Origin: Argyresthia goedartella | Lineage: Eukaryota; Arthropoda; Insecta; Lepidoptera; Argyresthiidae | Direction of reading: 5' to 3' | Length of the DNA stretch: 64,000 nt | NCBI GenBank assembly: GCA_949825045.1 | Contig: OX463809.1 | Span: forward strand, 1,763,501 to 1,827,500 | Notes under the pieces: model-generated | The model's input: the letters and a program-made list of their open reading frames with translations, nothing else | Database searches by the model: none | What the model was told of the DNA's origin: nothing | Translations under genes and position numbers: made by a program | Shown here: piece by piece, positions 33,501 to 39,642 of the stretch | Layout: each line of letters opens with the position of its first letter | Position numbering within the stretch: the stretch's first letter is position 1

Positions 33501-34778
33501 TTAAGATTAGGTACTTAAATGTTGGTACTGTATGGGGTTCATCTAGCTCAACACAGACCTTGTTGTTAATATTTTTTATTTATTTATGATTGCTTATTAG
33601 TCATAATAATTAAATTTTTCATATTTGTATTAGATAAGCACAACCAATTTTTAATAAAAATAAAATCTGTGGGGGTTTCTACGCCCTTCTTCTCCCGCAG
33701 TGGTCCAATGTAGAGAAGAGGCAAAAAATGACGTTTGCTAAGTATATGTAAATATCTACAGTCATAAAGAACTTTGACTTTCCTCTCCATTCTAGGTTTG
33801 CTGGAAGAAATGTCTTTTTAGAAATAAGCTCGCCTTTGTACATGTTCTTTCCTTTATATTTGTTTTGCTTTCACTGTTTTGTGCAATAAAGTATATTACT
33901 ATATAGAAGAAAAAAAATATTACCAAATAATTTTTCAGTAGAAGATAGAGTAAAAAATATTAAAGGTATCTCTTTAATCGAAAAAAATATGGATTCTTAA
34001 ACACACCTATTATAAATAGTACAAACGAACATTTACAGAAAATAATTCAGACTGAGGAAATATTCACAGAGAGTTATAACCGATTTTCCTGTTTAGGTAA
34101 AAATACCTAACTTCTCGTTGCAAATTTTGTTGGATTATTATTGTATGTACATTTGTAATCTTTATTACTTAACTTCATCAGCTGCCAAATACCAGAGGCA
34201 GAGGAATTTTCCGGAAATCTCTATACAGCAAAATCCTCACCGCTTAGACTAGTACCTAGTTGTTCTAGATGTATGGATAGAGCGTTTGGGCCACGGTTTT
34301 CTCCGACAAAGTATTAATAGTATTCAGGGGTAGAGGGAATCAGTAGAATCTAACAGTTTAAATGTTTCCCCAGATGCAGTTCTACACTTACGCACTGCCT
34401 CTTCCGATGTTCCTGACTATATCCCCGCAACTGGTGCGTACGGCACAAGAGCTAGGCTCAGATATGTGGTTCCTCATCACGTTGAGTATTATTGCCCAAT
34501 ATTTCTGCACTGAAGGAGTCCACACTCTTGCTACTAAAGAATCTTCTGTAACCGTGAGCTTTATTCTTACTGTAAGAAAGTTTACGTCTCTAATGATGTC
34601 TTCACTAGTTTTTAAGAATAATTTAACAATTTTGCATGTTGTGGGTAGTTCATTTGTCATGGTCGGCACTTATGTGTACTTTGACAGGTTTAGGAGACCA
34701 AAGCAGAGGCCTGTAGATTACCAAAGTACGACCAATTCTAATTCGCTGCAAGGGGTGCTGAAAAGCTCTTCCAGATGA
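18431..34778 (+). CDS. SLC35B4: SLC35B4-type nucleotide-sugar transporter gene, 4 coding exons
   Basis: Coding exons are 18431-18598, 19113-19234, 19685-19952 and 34374-34778 (963 nt, 320 aa). All junctions are GT-AG and the phases match: 0 after exon 1, 2 after exon 2, 0 after exon 3. The protein follows human SLC35B4 (about 331 aa) and the fly homologue Efr along its length: GCCASSFLMEIL and LITFLQFFFISLEGFIF near the N-terminus, NNYVYALHVPSTLHMI, YTKYGKHPEE at the exon 3 end, YALPLP at the exon 4 start and VTVSFILTVRKFTSL near the end. Family members are multi-pass Golgi/ER antiporters carrying UDP-xylose, UDP-GlcNAc or GDP-fucose; the substrate here is inferred from homology only. Introns 1 and 2 are about 0.5 kb; intron 3 is 14.4 kb and packed with transposons. 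Start chosen because the homology begins within a few residues of it. Confidence 0.9.
18610..18780. repeat. Repeat in intron 1, shared with 38152-38245
   Basis: A 28-bp block at about 18690 (CTTCCGCCCCCTTATCGACA and the following CTCTGACC) is the exact reverse complement of 38152-38179. Flanks carry GAGCGAGCTGAGG twice. Part of an interspersed inverted-repeat family. Confidence 0.55.
19113..19234 (+). CDS. SLC35B4: SLC35B4 exon 2
   Basis: Acceptor TATTTCAG|GTCAAATC, donor ATAAG|GTTATC, 122 nt, ending in phase 2. Encodes the segment containing SVANNYVYALHVPSTLHMI, the most conserved family stretch. The track of long ORFs would miss it because it is short. Confidence 0.9.
19685..19952 (+). CDS. 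SLC35B4: SLC35B4 exon 3
   Basis: Acceptor CTTTCCAG|ATCAGC completes the Arg codon split from exon 2, then SASSPASMIV and GSILITIGVILATYGG. It ends at CCTGAGGAG|GTAAGC after YGKHPEE. Starting this exon at the internal ATG (19707) would lose conserved residues. Confidence 0.9.
20700..22050 (-). pseudogene. LINE-A-like ORF2 fragment
   Basis: Minus-strand remains in several frames. Endonuclease C-terminus: CLDNFFCGCEIL, then LKSDHSGQI with the SDH motif. The connector follows, then RT blocks (EDLWGMSVKIISSVIDELAP, KHSRLVPLFKGG, QFGLTKGRSTTDA, DLSKAFACVDYDH). These match LINE-A blocks at 46700-46760 and 52670-53080 in order. Frameshifts and stops throughout; 5' and 3' ends missing. Located in SLC35B4 intron 3 in antisense orientation. 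Confidence 0.75.
22060..22890 (+). pseudogene. LINE-B ORF2 fragment
   Basis: Reads TSTEWCD, PQGGILS, LYHLYADDLQIYRHFPPC, then PTKSQAMIIGSRYSLNLIQH and KILGVMIDNQLSWSEHV, with LLPLIDYADVRWAG further on, in different frames. This is the same order as the LINE-B copy at 14017-15164, but heavily frameshifted. It starts inside the RT domain and ends before the terminal LKEHYLSLP. Confidence 0.75.
23128..23151 (+). repeat. Left terminal inverted repeat of pogo element
   Basis: 24 bp starting GGGGAGCGGAGGG, preceded by target TA; identical to the complement of 26122-26145. Confidence 0.93.
23151..23530. promoter_or_regulatory. Subterminal inverted motifs of pogo element
   Basis: CAGCGGCCAATTCCGTACAG at 23151-23170 and, inverted at 23511-23530, TAGCGGCCAATACCGTACAG (18 of 20 identical). 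The inner copy overlaps the palindrome CCGTACACTGTACGG at 23503-23517. Candidate transposase binding sites or promoter elements. Confidence 0.55.
23350..23640 (+). other. Probable 5' UTR intron of the transposase gene
   Basis: A donor GTAAGT at 23350-23355 and an acceptor TATTTTTTCAG ending at 23640, directly before the transposase ATG, bracket 291 bp. A short ORF inside (23425-23622) has no homology I recognise. Inferred. Confidence 0.5.
23641..25806 (+). CDS. Pogo/Tigger-type transposase with C-terminal PHD finger
   Basis: 721-aa single ORF. Residues about 8-50 form a pipsqueak-type helix-turn-helix (MKIAVKAVQGG...LRQTAALYNIPVMTLSDYV). About 70-140 is a CENP-B-like second DNA-binding region, followed by the DDE_1 catalytic domain. 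The triad appears intact as D177 (FNIDETG), D286 (LILDNHSSH) and D322 (QPLDLTVFGPLK), giving 35 residues between the last two, the pogo DD35D spacing. A Pro/Ser/Thr-rich acidic linker and a very Lys-rich stretch (about 540-640) precede a C4HC3 PHD finger: C679, C682, C695, C698, H703, C706, C717, C720. Its expected role is to cut the element at its inverted repeats and reinsert it at TA in the nucleus; the PHD finger may read histone tails (family knowledge, not shown here). The ATG directly follows a splice acceptor. No frameshift or stop. Confidence 0.9.
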   Translation: MAPRKKCTWSPRKMKIAVKAVQGGAKLRQTAALYNIPVMTLSDYVKQTGTSRTVTFKKMGRKPVFTAQQENEMKEHILLLCRKFYGMTPDSLKHSVFEYAERNKIKNPFNKALKQAGKDWMYGFLKRNPEISIRRPEATSINRILAFNSQEVKLYFDNLTQVMNKHKFPPHRMFNIDETGINNVHRPGKILAAKGEKQVGAATSGERGKTITICCCVSATGHYIPPMIIYPRQRMQAHLERGGPSGTIYKCSKSGWTNEELFQDWMVHFKEHAGATPENPLLLILDNHSSHISLNVYNYCRENGINMVTLPPHTSHRTQPLDLTVFGPLKTALHKECQTYMNLNKYEKLTALELIPLFTKAYQKIANAEKAASGFRKAGIWPFDPNVFEQLAEEGNDEPTNEYISAEEAIYDLYSQHVPTNNPDSPQPSTSAQNNPIQLEDFNISQASTPSPINQIYSTEEEVVIYPEPIDDEIECVSKGVESPSTLEDNTPTVLNTREDEISIQFPESINVEFTDIERVRRKILISPGPAAEVAFCTISPMPDKNIVREKGKGRGKRTKQHSIILTSTPMKTVLENKEEKKTIKKEKEAKAKDIIKQNKKTLKKEKNNSKCVKKQNVCVKGKKYSKEAIEGKIKNRCKKRRNYSTSSSEVDENILCDDDDDFDGQFFDEGESRIDELCVICGEFGKNRELWYRCVSCGKWAHALCSGENSANNYMCAFCK
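25926..25962. repeat. Perfect 14-bp hairpin in pogo 3' region
   Basis: GTACGAAATTACCC, a 9-nt loop, then GGGTAATTTCGTAC. It lies between the transposase stop and the right inverted repeat and reuses the GTAC core of the terminal repeats. Confidence 0.75.
26122..26145 (-). repeat. Right terminal inverted repeat of pogo element
   Basis: Exact complement of 23128-23151, followed by TA at 26146-26147. Confidence 0.93.
26971..29797 (-). CDS. LINE ORF2: endonuclease and reverse transcriptase
   Basis: About 920 aa from the GTG at 29733, but the conserved endonuclease start CKLASFNCKSV lies upstream of it. The frame is open back to a stop near 29798, overlapping the ORF1 end by about 20 nt, with no AUG in between. 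The apurinic-like endonuclease shows LQETWL, VLGDFNAHP and WSDHLPLL. A connector with W/K-rich blocks follows, then RT blocks: KTIVVPVIKNKTGDASDKGN, CFLDLSKAFDLIN, GVRQGGLTSPKLFNLYMN and the catalytic ISYADDMVVL. A C-terminal region with LFRAYCQTFYTCSLW follows. It nicks chromosomal DNA and reverse-transcribes its own RNA there. No internal stop. The QGGLTSP variant differs from the PQGS form of the other LINEs in this window, marking a separate clade. Confidence 0.9.
29775..31082 (-). CDS. LINE ORF1: nucleic-acid-binding protein
   Basis: 435 aa. The N-terminal 75 residues (start MLTSGAMASYVLKCKTCNI) form a compact acidic domain often seen in ORF1 or free-standing proteins of insect and cnidarian LINEs. 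Then LDDIICLFRETDPEEMPIFV and a probable coiled coil near residues 125-170 (RELGDMQQKYA...FEQLKSELNEMK). A Ser/Ala-rich linker and a basic patch (EKRKSKSRFVGKKGR) follow. The C-terminal domain has PLFIYNVS, DVAEYIKEKT and LPVFYNDNLWPDGIFFRRY, an RRM-like fold typical of this group. Likely coats LINE RNA. Two candidate AUGs lie six codons apart. ORF2 overlaps its end. Confidence 0.85.
   Translation of the reverse strand: MLTSGAMASYVLKCKTCNIVINELLAFVQNKMDVMVDESLVQICATAFSDDEIENAKSLLFESVSKQKTTRRRDGKTQRNLDDIICLFRETDPEEMPIFVARDLAKLPPVTFDHVDVTRLLKDIVLIQRELGDMQQKYAVAAETEYVTIHQFEQLKSELNEMKRQCVVTNVNTKRGAFCLEDSYQNNSGPMGFLAVSETHENHASSISSSSSPEGRPTETLPSRMTEARGPLSLSFASVVTGKAAVPVKPADSAAAVEGNGACVEAGKSTAVSNTVERVGAGGALRRSPTLTVSAVRNNNLESQPEQDGWITVEKRKSKSRFVGKKGRAPVDPECKFKAAAPKIPLFIYNVSLEALEIDVAEYIKEKTQIVVSPVRVGMKEEKEYNSYKIYIPKDKLPVFYNDNLWPDGIFFRRYFIFSRTASKDADKLSASKRN
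31310..31560 (+). pseudogene. LINE-B 3' fragment
   Basis: AYENGFRLQAISHWNKLPSA and, after a frame change, the final KNTYLSLP match the LINE-B terminus (YEHGFRLRAIRLWNKLPSA, LKEHYLSLP). Only the last 250 bp survive. Confidence 0.65.
31692..31768 (+). CDS. Orphan THAP-domain first exon
   Basis: ATG opens MPFCVLRYCKNATTTKKK, then DSGVTYH, and reaches the donor CA|GTAAGT. M-P-x-C-V-x4-C-x-N...K...GV-[ST]-[FY]-H is the start of THAP zinc fingers, the DNA-binding module of P-element-like transposases and of several host regulators. The exon breaks exactly before the expected FP. I found no acceptor exon carrying the rest (the C-x2-H half) within the next 2 kb. It may be a fragment of a P-like transposon, or a first exon whose gene was interrupted. 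It lies inside SLC35B4 intron 3 on the same strand, preceded by a short GC-richer stretch. Confidence 0.5.
31770..32920. other. Nothing firmly recognised
   Basis: AT-rich intronic sequence. A short GC-rich patch near 32650-32710 (CACGACACGTCGAGCTCGCG) stands out but has no identified function. Confidence 0.35.
32921..33781 (+). pseudogene. LINE-A 3' part, second copy
   Basis: Parallels the nested LINE-A copy from 53490 on: DSKFLGITIDRKLQWGPHID, HSVMSYGILLWGKAADIQT, then IFILQKRAIRAIYNLKQT and FKGQCILYYNKITLEILKLP, with a frameshift near 33050. The 3' UTR ends in CTTTGACTTT at 33781. At 33255 it preserves the uninterrupted sequence corresponding to the MITE M1 insertion site in the 53-54 kb copy, which confirms that MITE's boundaries. 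Confidence 0.85.
33784..33905 (+). repeat. Tail-B directly after LINE-A tail
   Basis: GGTTTGCTGGAAGAAATGTC, ATAAGCTCGCCTTTGTACAT and TTTTGTGCAATAAAG, adjoining the LINE-A terminus with no spacer, as also at 54718. Confidence 0.65.
33906..34373. other. End of SLC35B4 intron 3
   Basis: Intronic sequence up to the acceptor TGTTTCCCCAG before 34374; no other feature seen. Confidence 0.5.
34374..34778 (+). CDS. SLC35B4: SLC35B4 exon 4 (last)
   Basis: Acceptor GTTTCCCCAG|ATGCAGTTC joins in phase 0 after HPEE, giving FYTYALPLPMFL. Then IIAQYFCTEGV, VTVSFILTVRKFTSLMMSS and a hydrophilic, Ser-rich cytoplasmic tail to TGA. The loop after YALPLP is shorter than in vertebrates. The upstream ATG of the ORF (34362) is intronic. 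Confidence 0.9.
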   Translation: MQFYTYALPLPMFLTISPQLVRTAQELGSDMWFLITLSIIAQYFCTEGVHTLATKESSVTVSFILTVRKFTSLMMSSLVFKNNLTILHVVGSSFVMVGTYVYFDRFRRPKQRPVDYQSTTNSNSLQGVLKSSSR

Positions 34779-35058
34779 CAGTGTTGTTATAGCTATATGT
34801 TTGATATTAGTATATATGTTGAGCTATCTACAAAAGTCCTATCTTTATAGTACTGATGAGATCTTTAATTATTTCATAATTCATAATAATTCTTTATTGC
34901 ACACATATTAAATTTAAAAGGTTAAATTAAGAGAAATCATAAGCATTATTTACATTATACTTTTTGTGGTTGTGGCTGTATTGTGACGTATTTTTAAATA
35001 CTATTATATTTTTGAACTGACTTAAGTCCGTTTAGTCTCCCAGAGGCAATCATTTTAT

Positions 35059-35098
35059 TAAAATAAAAATCAAAAGTAGATTTTTGATTTTTATTTTA
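35059..35098. repeat. 17-bp perfect hairpin downstream of SLC35B4
   Basis: TAAAATAAAAATCAAAA, 6-nt loop GTAGAT, then the exact complement. About 280 bp after the stop codon, so it may be in the 3' UTR. An AATAAA follows at about 35112. Confidence 0.7.
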
Positions 35099-35119
35099 CT
35101 TCTACATAGGTAAAATAAA

Positions 35120-35915
35120 GATACCTTTTACTAAAATATACTTATTTATTTTAAAAAAAAAGTTAATTGAATAGCCTATTTAATCTAACATAATTGATAT
35201 ATAATACTTACGAGAAAAGCTGAACTTATAAGATTACATCAAAAGGTACTCACATAGTTTAAATACAGTTTAGAGTGCTGACTAATATTATCCAAACAAA
35301 TATAAAACTAATATTGCGTGACTTTTGGAGTTAAATCCATTAGTGATTTCTCTAAATCTTAATTATCATACATCACACACTTTTCGTAACCAATAAAACT
35401 GTAGTCTATTGTACTAAATTATACCATGTCGCATTTGTAGGTTCCATTCAGTACCTGAAAGAATACATTTTACATGCTTTAATTTTCAATAGATTGCAAT
35501 GGAACATCCCATCAAACTCTTTTAGCGTCCCAAAAATGTGGAAGGCTTCCAAATGGAGGAGATAGGTCGCGGAGGGTCACACAGGGTACGACAGGGCCAG
35601 GTTTGATGCACTGACTGCAAAAAGGCGCTTCACGGCATGTCCACCCAGCCCGCATACACTACCAGCTGCGTCGATGCCGCGGGCTAGGTACCGTGTCAGC
35701 CGCTCCGCAATTGGACTGTGTAGTCGAGCAGCGTCTGATAGAGTACATGTGTATTGGATGCTGCTTAAATCATCTGATGCAGGTGCTTTATGATGATCAC
35801 TCTGATGACGTCATAGCGTCCTTTACTGTCCCAATGACGCGCCGAGGTCAAGAGTGATCGTGAGAGGGAAAGAAGCAGCGCTGCGGGAGCCCAGTTAACT
35901 TTGTGATGGTGTAGA
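35120..35915. other. Region between convergent gene ends
   Basis: AT-rich on the left, more GC on the right. It presumably contains the 3' UTRs of the transporter (plus) and of the SR-protein gene (minus). No ORF supported. Confidence 0.35.
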
Positions 35916-35991
35916 ACAGTGTCCCTGATGTCCCAGCGGCTGCGGCGGTACTTGGAGCGCGAGCGGCGCGGCGACGGCGGGCGGACGGAGT
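35915..35991 (-). other. Duplicated RS-like segment, possible alternative last exon
   Basis: About 85-90 percent identical over 75 bp to the end of the RS exon at 36023-36110 (both hold GCGGCTGCGGCG and GCGAGCGGCG on the plus strand). An acceptor GGATATTCAG precedes it on the minus strand. In one frame it reads SPRRSRSKYRRSR, but joining it to the RS exon gives another frame, so its use is unproven. Confidence 0.4.
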
Positions 35992-36018
35992 CTGAATATC
36001 CTCAGTAGAGGAGTGTTC

Positions 36019-36169
36019 TTACCTGGCCCTGCTGTCCGAGCGGCTGCGGCGCTCCAAGGATCGCGAGCGGCGAGGGGACGGCGAGCGGCGGCGCGGCGAC
36101 GGCGAGCGGCGCGGAGACACCGACCGACCGCGGGACGGCGAGCGGCGGCGGGGGCTGCGGCTCCGAGAC
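36019..36169 (-). CDS. Rbp1: SR-protein gene, RS-domain exon
   Basis: After the acceptor CCTACTCCCAG on the minus strand the frame reads SRSRSPRRRSPSR, RRSPSPRRRSPSPRRSRSLE and RRSRSDSRAR. It then meets either the stop in AGG TAA (36019-36021) or the donor GCCAG|GTAAGA formed by the same bases. Alternating Arg-Ser dipeptides are the phosphorylated RS domain of SR splicing factors, needed for spliceosome contacts and nuclear speckle localisation. Entry phase (one base completes a codon) fits the RRM exon's exit phase. Confidence 0.75.
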
Positions 36170-36860
36170 CTGGGAGTAGGGCGGACGATTAGAGGCAGCT
36201 GGGAAATAGACTCGAGATTTTAATCCAGACCCTTTTTATGAGCCAATCGGCAAGCCAACAATAGGATAATTTTGTTGAGATATACATACATATAGTAAGG
36301 TGGGAGTTCACTATTCTGTAATGATAACTGTGCAAGGCCAAGGCTAGACAATGACTGTTTCAGTCAAAGTACGCCAAGGATTATGCATCGGATAACGGAG
36401 TGGCTTGTCAATTGGCCTTGTGTAAAAGGGCCATTATATTTAGGCACTTGGGCGCAGGCTACATAGGATCTGGCGCGGACAAAGATTAGTCTCATCCCTT
36501 GTCCACGATGGTGTCTGGTCCTATTTGGCTTGCGCGCAAGTTGGCACATATAAAAGAGGTTCTTGAAATTATATAACGAGTGTAATCCTGAACTTAAGAA
36601 ATCAATTGTCCACATATTAATGTGACATAATCAAATTATTAAGTCAACTCTAAAATGCTACTGATTTCACATTACAATACTCATTATCAATTGATTTGAA
36701 TTTAATTTACTAAGGGCTATTTACTGCTTTACTTTTTAAGGGGAATAGGAGTGTATCTAGGCAACCTTATTGGCTCCTGAATATACATGAAATGTTCTTG
36801 GGATCTATTTCCATTCATATACATCATAAAAGCGTACAACACAACTTATGCTGTCACATT
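36170..36860. other. Intron of SR-protein gene
   Basis: No coding exon for the missing end of the RRM was found here on the minus strand; no other feature. Confidence 0.4.
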
Positions 36861-36868
36861 GTCAAGAC

Positions 36869-37390
36869 TCAAAACAGCAATTTTCTGGGATATATACAAA
36901 ACGGAATTACAATGGAAATAGAACCCCTTGCCTTTGTGTAAGTAAAGTAGGAATGAAGTACCACGCTTGATGAGCCTGTTGAGCCGGTTGTGATGGCCGT
37001 TGCGTGGCTGCTGTAGCCGAAGTGGCACAGTATTGGAGGCACAACTAGTTTCAACGCAACCCAAGCATGGGTCAGGTTTTGAGAACTAATTGGCAGAGTT
37101 GATTGAAGATTTCGAGCTTGGTGCCTTGTTGGATGTGTGCAGTCGGTGATGCGGACATTGCAGAGGTTGAGGGCACGTACTACTGTTCTTGTTTCGAACC
37201 CGCGAGGAGGTTGGGCTAGGTAACGGCGGTGAGGAGTCTAGGGATGCTGTCGGATGCTCGAAGCAGTAGATTGGAGAGTAGATCGAAGCTGCAGAGGATG
37301 TTGCAAACGTCGAACGCGGATGTCTTATTGGAGGTTGCTAACGAGCCGTTGTGGTGAAGAGATGTGGTGAGGCATTTGGTGTGTTGGTGG
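36869..37390 (-). other. Unrecognised coding-like block
   Basis: GC-richer minus-strand sequence with two overlapping frames (for example RTVVRALNLCNVRITDCTHP, and CASNTVPLRLQQPRNGHHN in the other). It could be retroelement debris inside the SR-protein intron. I do not recognise it. Confidence 0.25.
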
Positions 37391-37711
37391 TTGGTTGATA
37401 AAATGGACCTGCAAATGTTCCAACATCCACCACATTTAATTACGTCTCACAAATTTAAGCATATTAAAGGAAAAAACTGTAAATTTACTCTTGGAAAAAT
37501 TAATCATAGTGGACAATCACTGAAATATTCTGTATTTCAGACTATTAGCTTACCGCCACAACGTAAGCTTTTTAGGAAGCAATGTAATAACAAATATATA
37601 CCTGGAAAATCTTCCGCGATCTCTTCTAGTGCGACCATTAGACATCTCGACACGAATACGAGTACCACAGCATCTCCTGAAATTATTGTTAGCAAATGTT
37701 TCCCATTCTAA
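37364..37711 (+). other. Unrecognised ORF, 115 codons
   Basis: Contains MFQHPPHLITSHKFKHIKGK, Lys-rich, then a Ser/Thr-rich end. No domain recognised, no splice sites or neighbours that argue for a gene. Possibly decayed mobile DNA. Confidence 0.2.
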
Positions 37712-38040
37712 GACATGTGAAATTCATCACAGATAGAACTGAACCTGTTTTGGTTTGGGGGACACTGAGACTATGGTCGTAGGTCATTAATTAATGAGAT
37801 GTTCATTAATTCATTATTGTAGTGTGTAATGTGTGATGAACTGATGAGACACTAAATTCTATATGCACCACCGAAAGGATATAAAGTCACTTACTGCTCA
37901 TCCCATAGAGCTTGGTACTCTCTCTTTGTCTATTTAGTGGGAATTGCTTGAAATCAGTGGAAAGGAAAGGGCACTCTTTCCTTCCTATTGATTTGATTCC
38001 TCGGCATTAAAAAATTAAAAAATATACATAATTAATTGAC

Positions 38041-38155
38041 AACCTGTGACACAGCGGTTATGGCTCTGCATACCGTGTGAGATGTCCCGGGGTGGGGGCA
38101 TAGAAAAGAAAGAAAACCCCAGGTCTTGGATGTTTAGATGTATGTGACATCTGGG
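38041..38155 (+). repeat. SINE-2 copy
   Basis: Head CAGCGGTTATGGCTCTGCAT, degenerate B box (GATGTCCCGGGGTGGGG), body CAGGTCTTGGATGTTTAGAT. The 3' half is replaced by the hairpin repeat that follows. Confidence 0.6.
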
Positions 38156-38245
38156 TCAGAGTGTCGATAAGGGGGCGGAAGTCCCCTAGGTTTTTTTCCT
38201 TGGCGCCCCCTTATCTACACTCCAACCAATTGCCTCTCTCAAATT
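38152..38245. repeat. Hairpin repeat
   Basis: AGTGTCGATAAGGGGGCG faces CGCCCCCTTATCTACACT about 25 bp later (17 of 18 complementary). Its left arm with flank recurs inverted at 18690-18717. Confidence 0.65.
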
Positions 38246-38364
38246 AACTTTTGCTTACGTAGATTTGAGGTCAACCTAGATAAAATGAAATGTACGACAA
38301 TCACTGCGCAATTGATGAGCTACCGATAATAAAAGGAATAAGGGGGAAACCATGGAATACTTAC

Positions 38365-38580
38365 GTTCCGTCTAACCCTCTGGCAGAGTCTTCAGCATCA
38401 CGCGGATCCTCATACTCCACAAAGGCAAACCCCGGAGGATTCCTGGCGACCCAAACGTTCTTGATGTTTCCGTATTTAGAAAACACCTTCTCGATTTCAT
38501 ACTTCGAGGCGTTGGTGCCGAGGTTGCCCACGTACACCTTGCAGCACAAGTCCCATTCCCTGTACCGAGAACCCATACCT
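38365..38580 (-). CDS. Rbp1: SR-protein gene, RRM exon (Rbp1/SRSF3-like)
   Basis: The exon starts after the acceptor TTAATTTCCAG (minus strand), ATG four bases in, and ends at GGAAC|GTAAGT in phase 2. It encodes about 70 residues: [40 protein letters not shown], then [18 protein letters not shown] and GLDGT. The RNP2 (KVYVGNL) and RNP1 (GFAFVEYE) motifs and the [11 protein letters not shown] block are diagnostic of the SRSF3/SRSF7 and fly Rbp1 group, which bind pyrimidine-rich exon enhancers. The final RRM strand (expected C-G-T-R-x-R-V-E-x) is not here and was not found before the RS exon. The 5' UTR exon must lie further right. Confidence 0.85.
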
Positions 38581-38599
38581 CTGGAAATTAACAGAAAGA

Positions 38600-39600
38600 A
38601 ATGTCATGTGTAGAAATTGACGCCATATTGGACGTCCAGCTTTGCAGACTTTGCAGCAGCTGCAATTCAACTTTTGCTATAAATCACCTTGGTTTTGAAG
38701 ACGGTACCTAACGCAACAGAAAAAGGTCAGCTAATAATAATTAGTGTTTAACAACAATCAGAAGTAGGTAAGCTTTTTGAAAAACGACACGCCCACACAG
38801 AAATCGATGCCACAATGAATTTGCATGAATGAATGAAATTGAATGAATTAGTGTGATTTCTATTTGGTCTGTGATGGAAAGAGTAAAGTAGTAGGTTAGG
38901 TACCTACATTAGTATTCTGTGATTAGAGGTGTTTGTTTAGCCCTTCAAGCGTATTTCTCCGGCCAACGGATGACAGAAAACTACTCTTGTCTTGATCATG
39001 ATAATCCGGTGGATGGCCCAAAAGGAATTTTATCCAGGGCCGTGAAACTCATTATATAAAAAAAAAGATGATCCGGTGGACGGATGAGATTTACTTGTTC
39101 TAACTTTGTACGAACTTAGTTTGAGCTAGTTGTGTACGTCAAACATCGATAATATCAACAGTAAATGGTTATCGATAGTATACTCAAATACTACTATTAA
39201 TCCCTAGAGTCGAGTTATGCATACTATATGTAGGGTAGACTAATGTAAAGATTTCCAAGGGTTCTTTGTGTAAAAGAGAGAACAAAAAGGAAATACTAAG
39301 AACTTGATTAATCATATGAAGAGAAAAGACAATGAGGTATGGTTATCCACTGTTTCTGTCACTCACGCCGAAAATACCACTGAGCAAAAAGAGATGAGAC
39401 GTGACTTTAATTAGGTGTATGGTGATATTATTATATTTCGAACATATATCAAAACAAGACTCTCCGTTTTGTGTAACATTTGTTATTTTATTGATTTTAT
39501 GCTAATCATACAATTTTTTAAACTTTAGATAGTTTTTAGTAAAACTAACGATACCATCGGACTATGAGTTGAGCTCTGAATTCTTTACAATTCGTGTGTG
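38600..39600. other. Upstream of SR-protein RRM exon; no other gene
   Basis: Probably the first intron and promoter region of the SR gene (transcription right to left). Short repeats only, nothing named. Confidence 0.35.
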
Positions 39601-39642
39601 TTTGGGGCTCAGTCAAGATCAAGTCTTGGCTGATGTATTCGG

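Noticed and set aside
34362..34373. Upstream ATG of the last SLC35B4 ORF as a gene start
   Set aside because: The bases are the polypyrimidine tract and acceptor of exon 4.
35991..36169. RS exon spliced to the duplicated segment as one continuous RS domain
   Set aside because: The junction phase puts the second copy in a non-RS frame, so a continuous RS domain is not produced.
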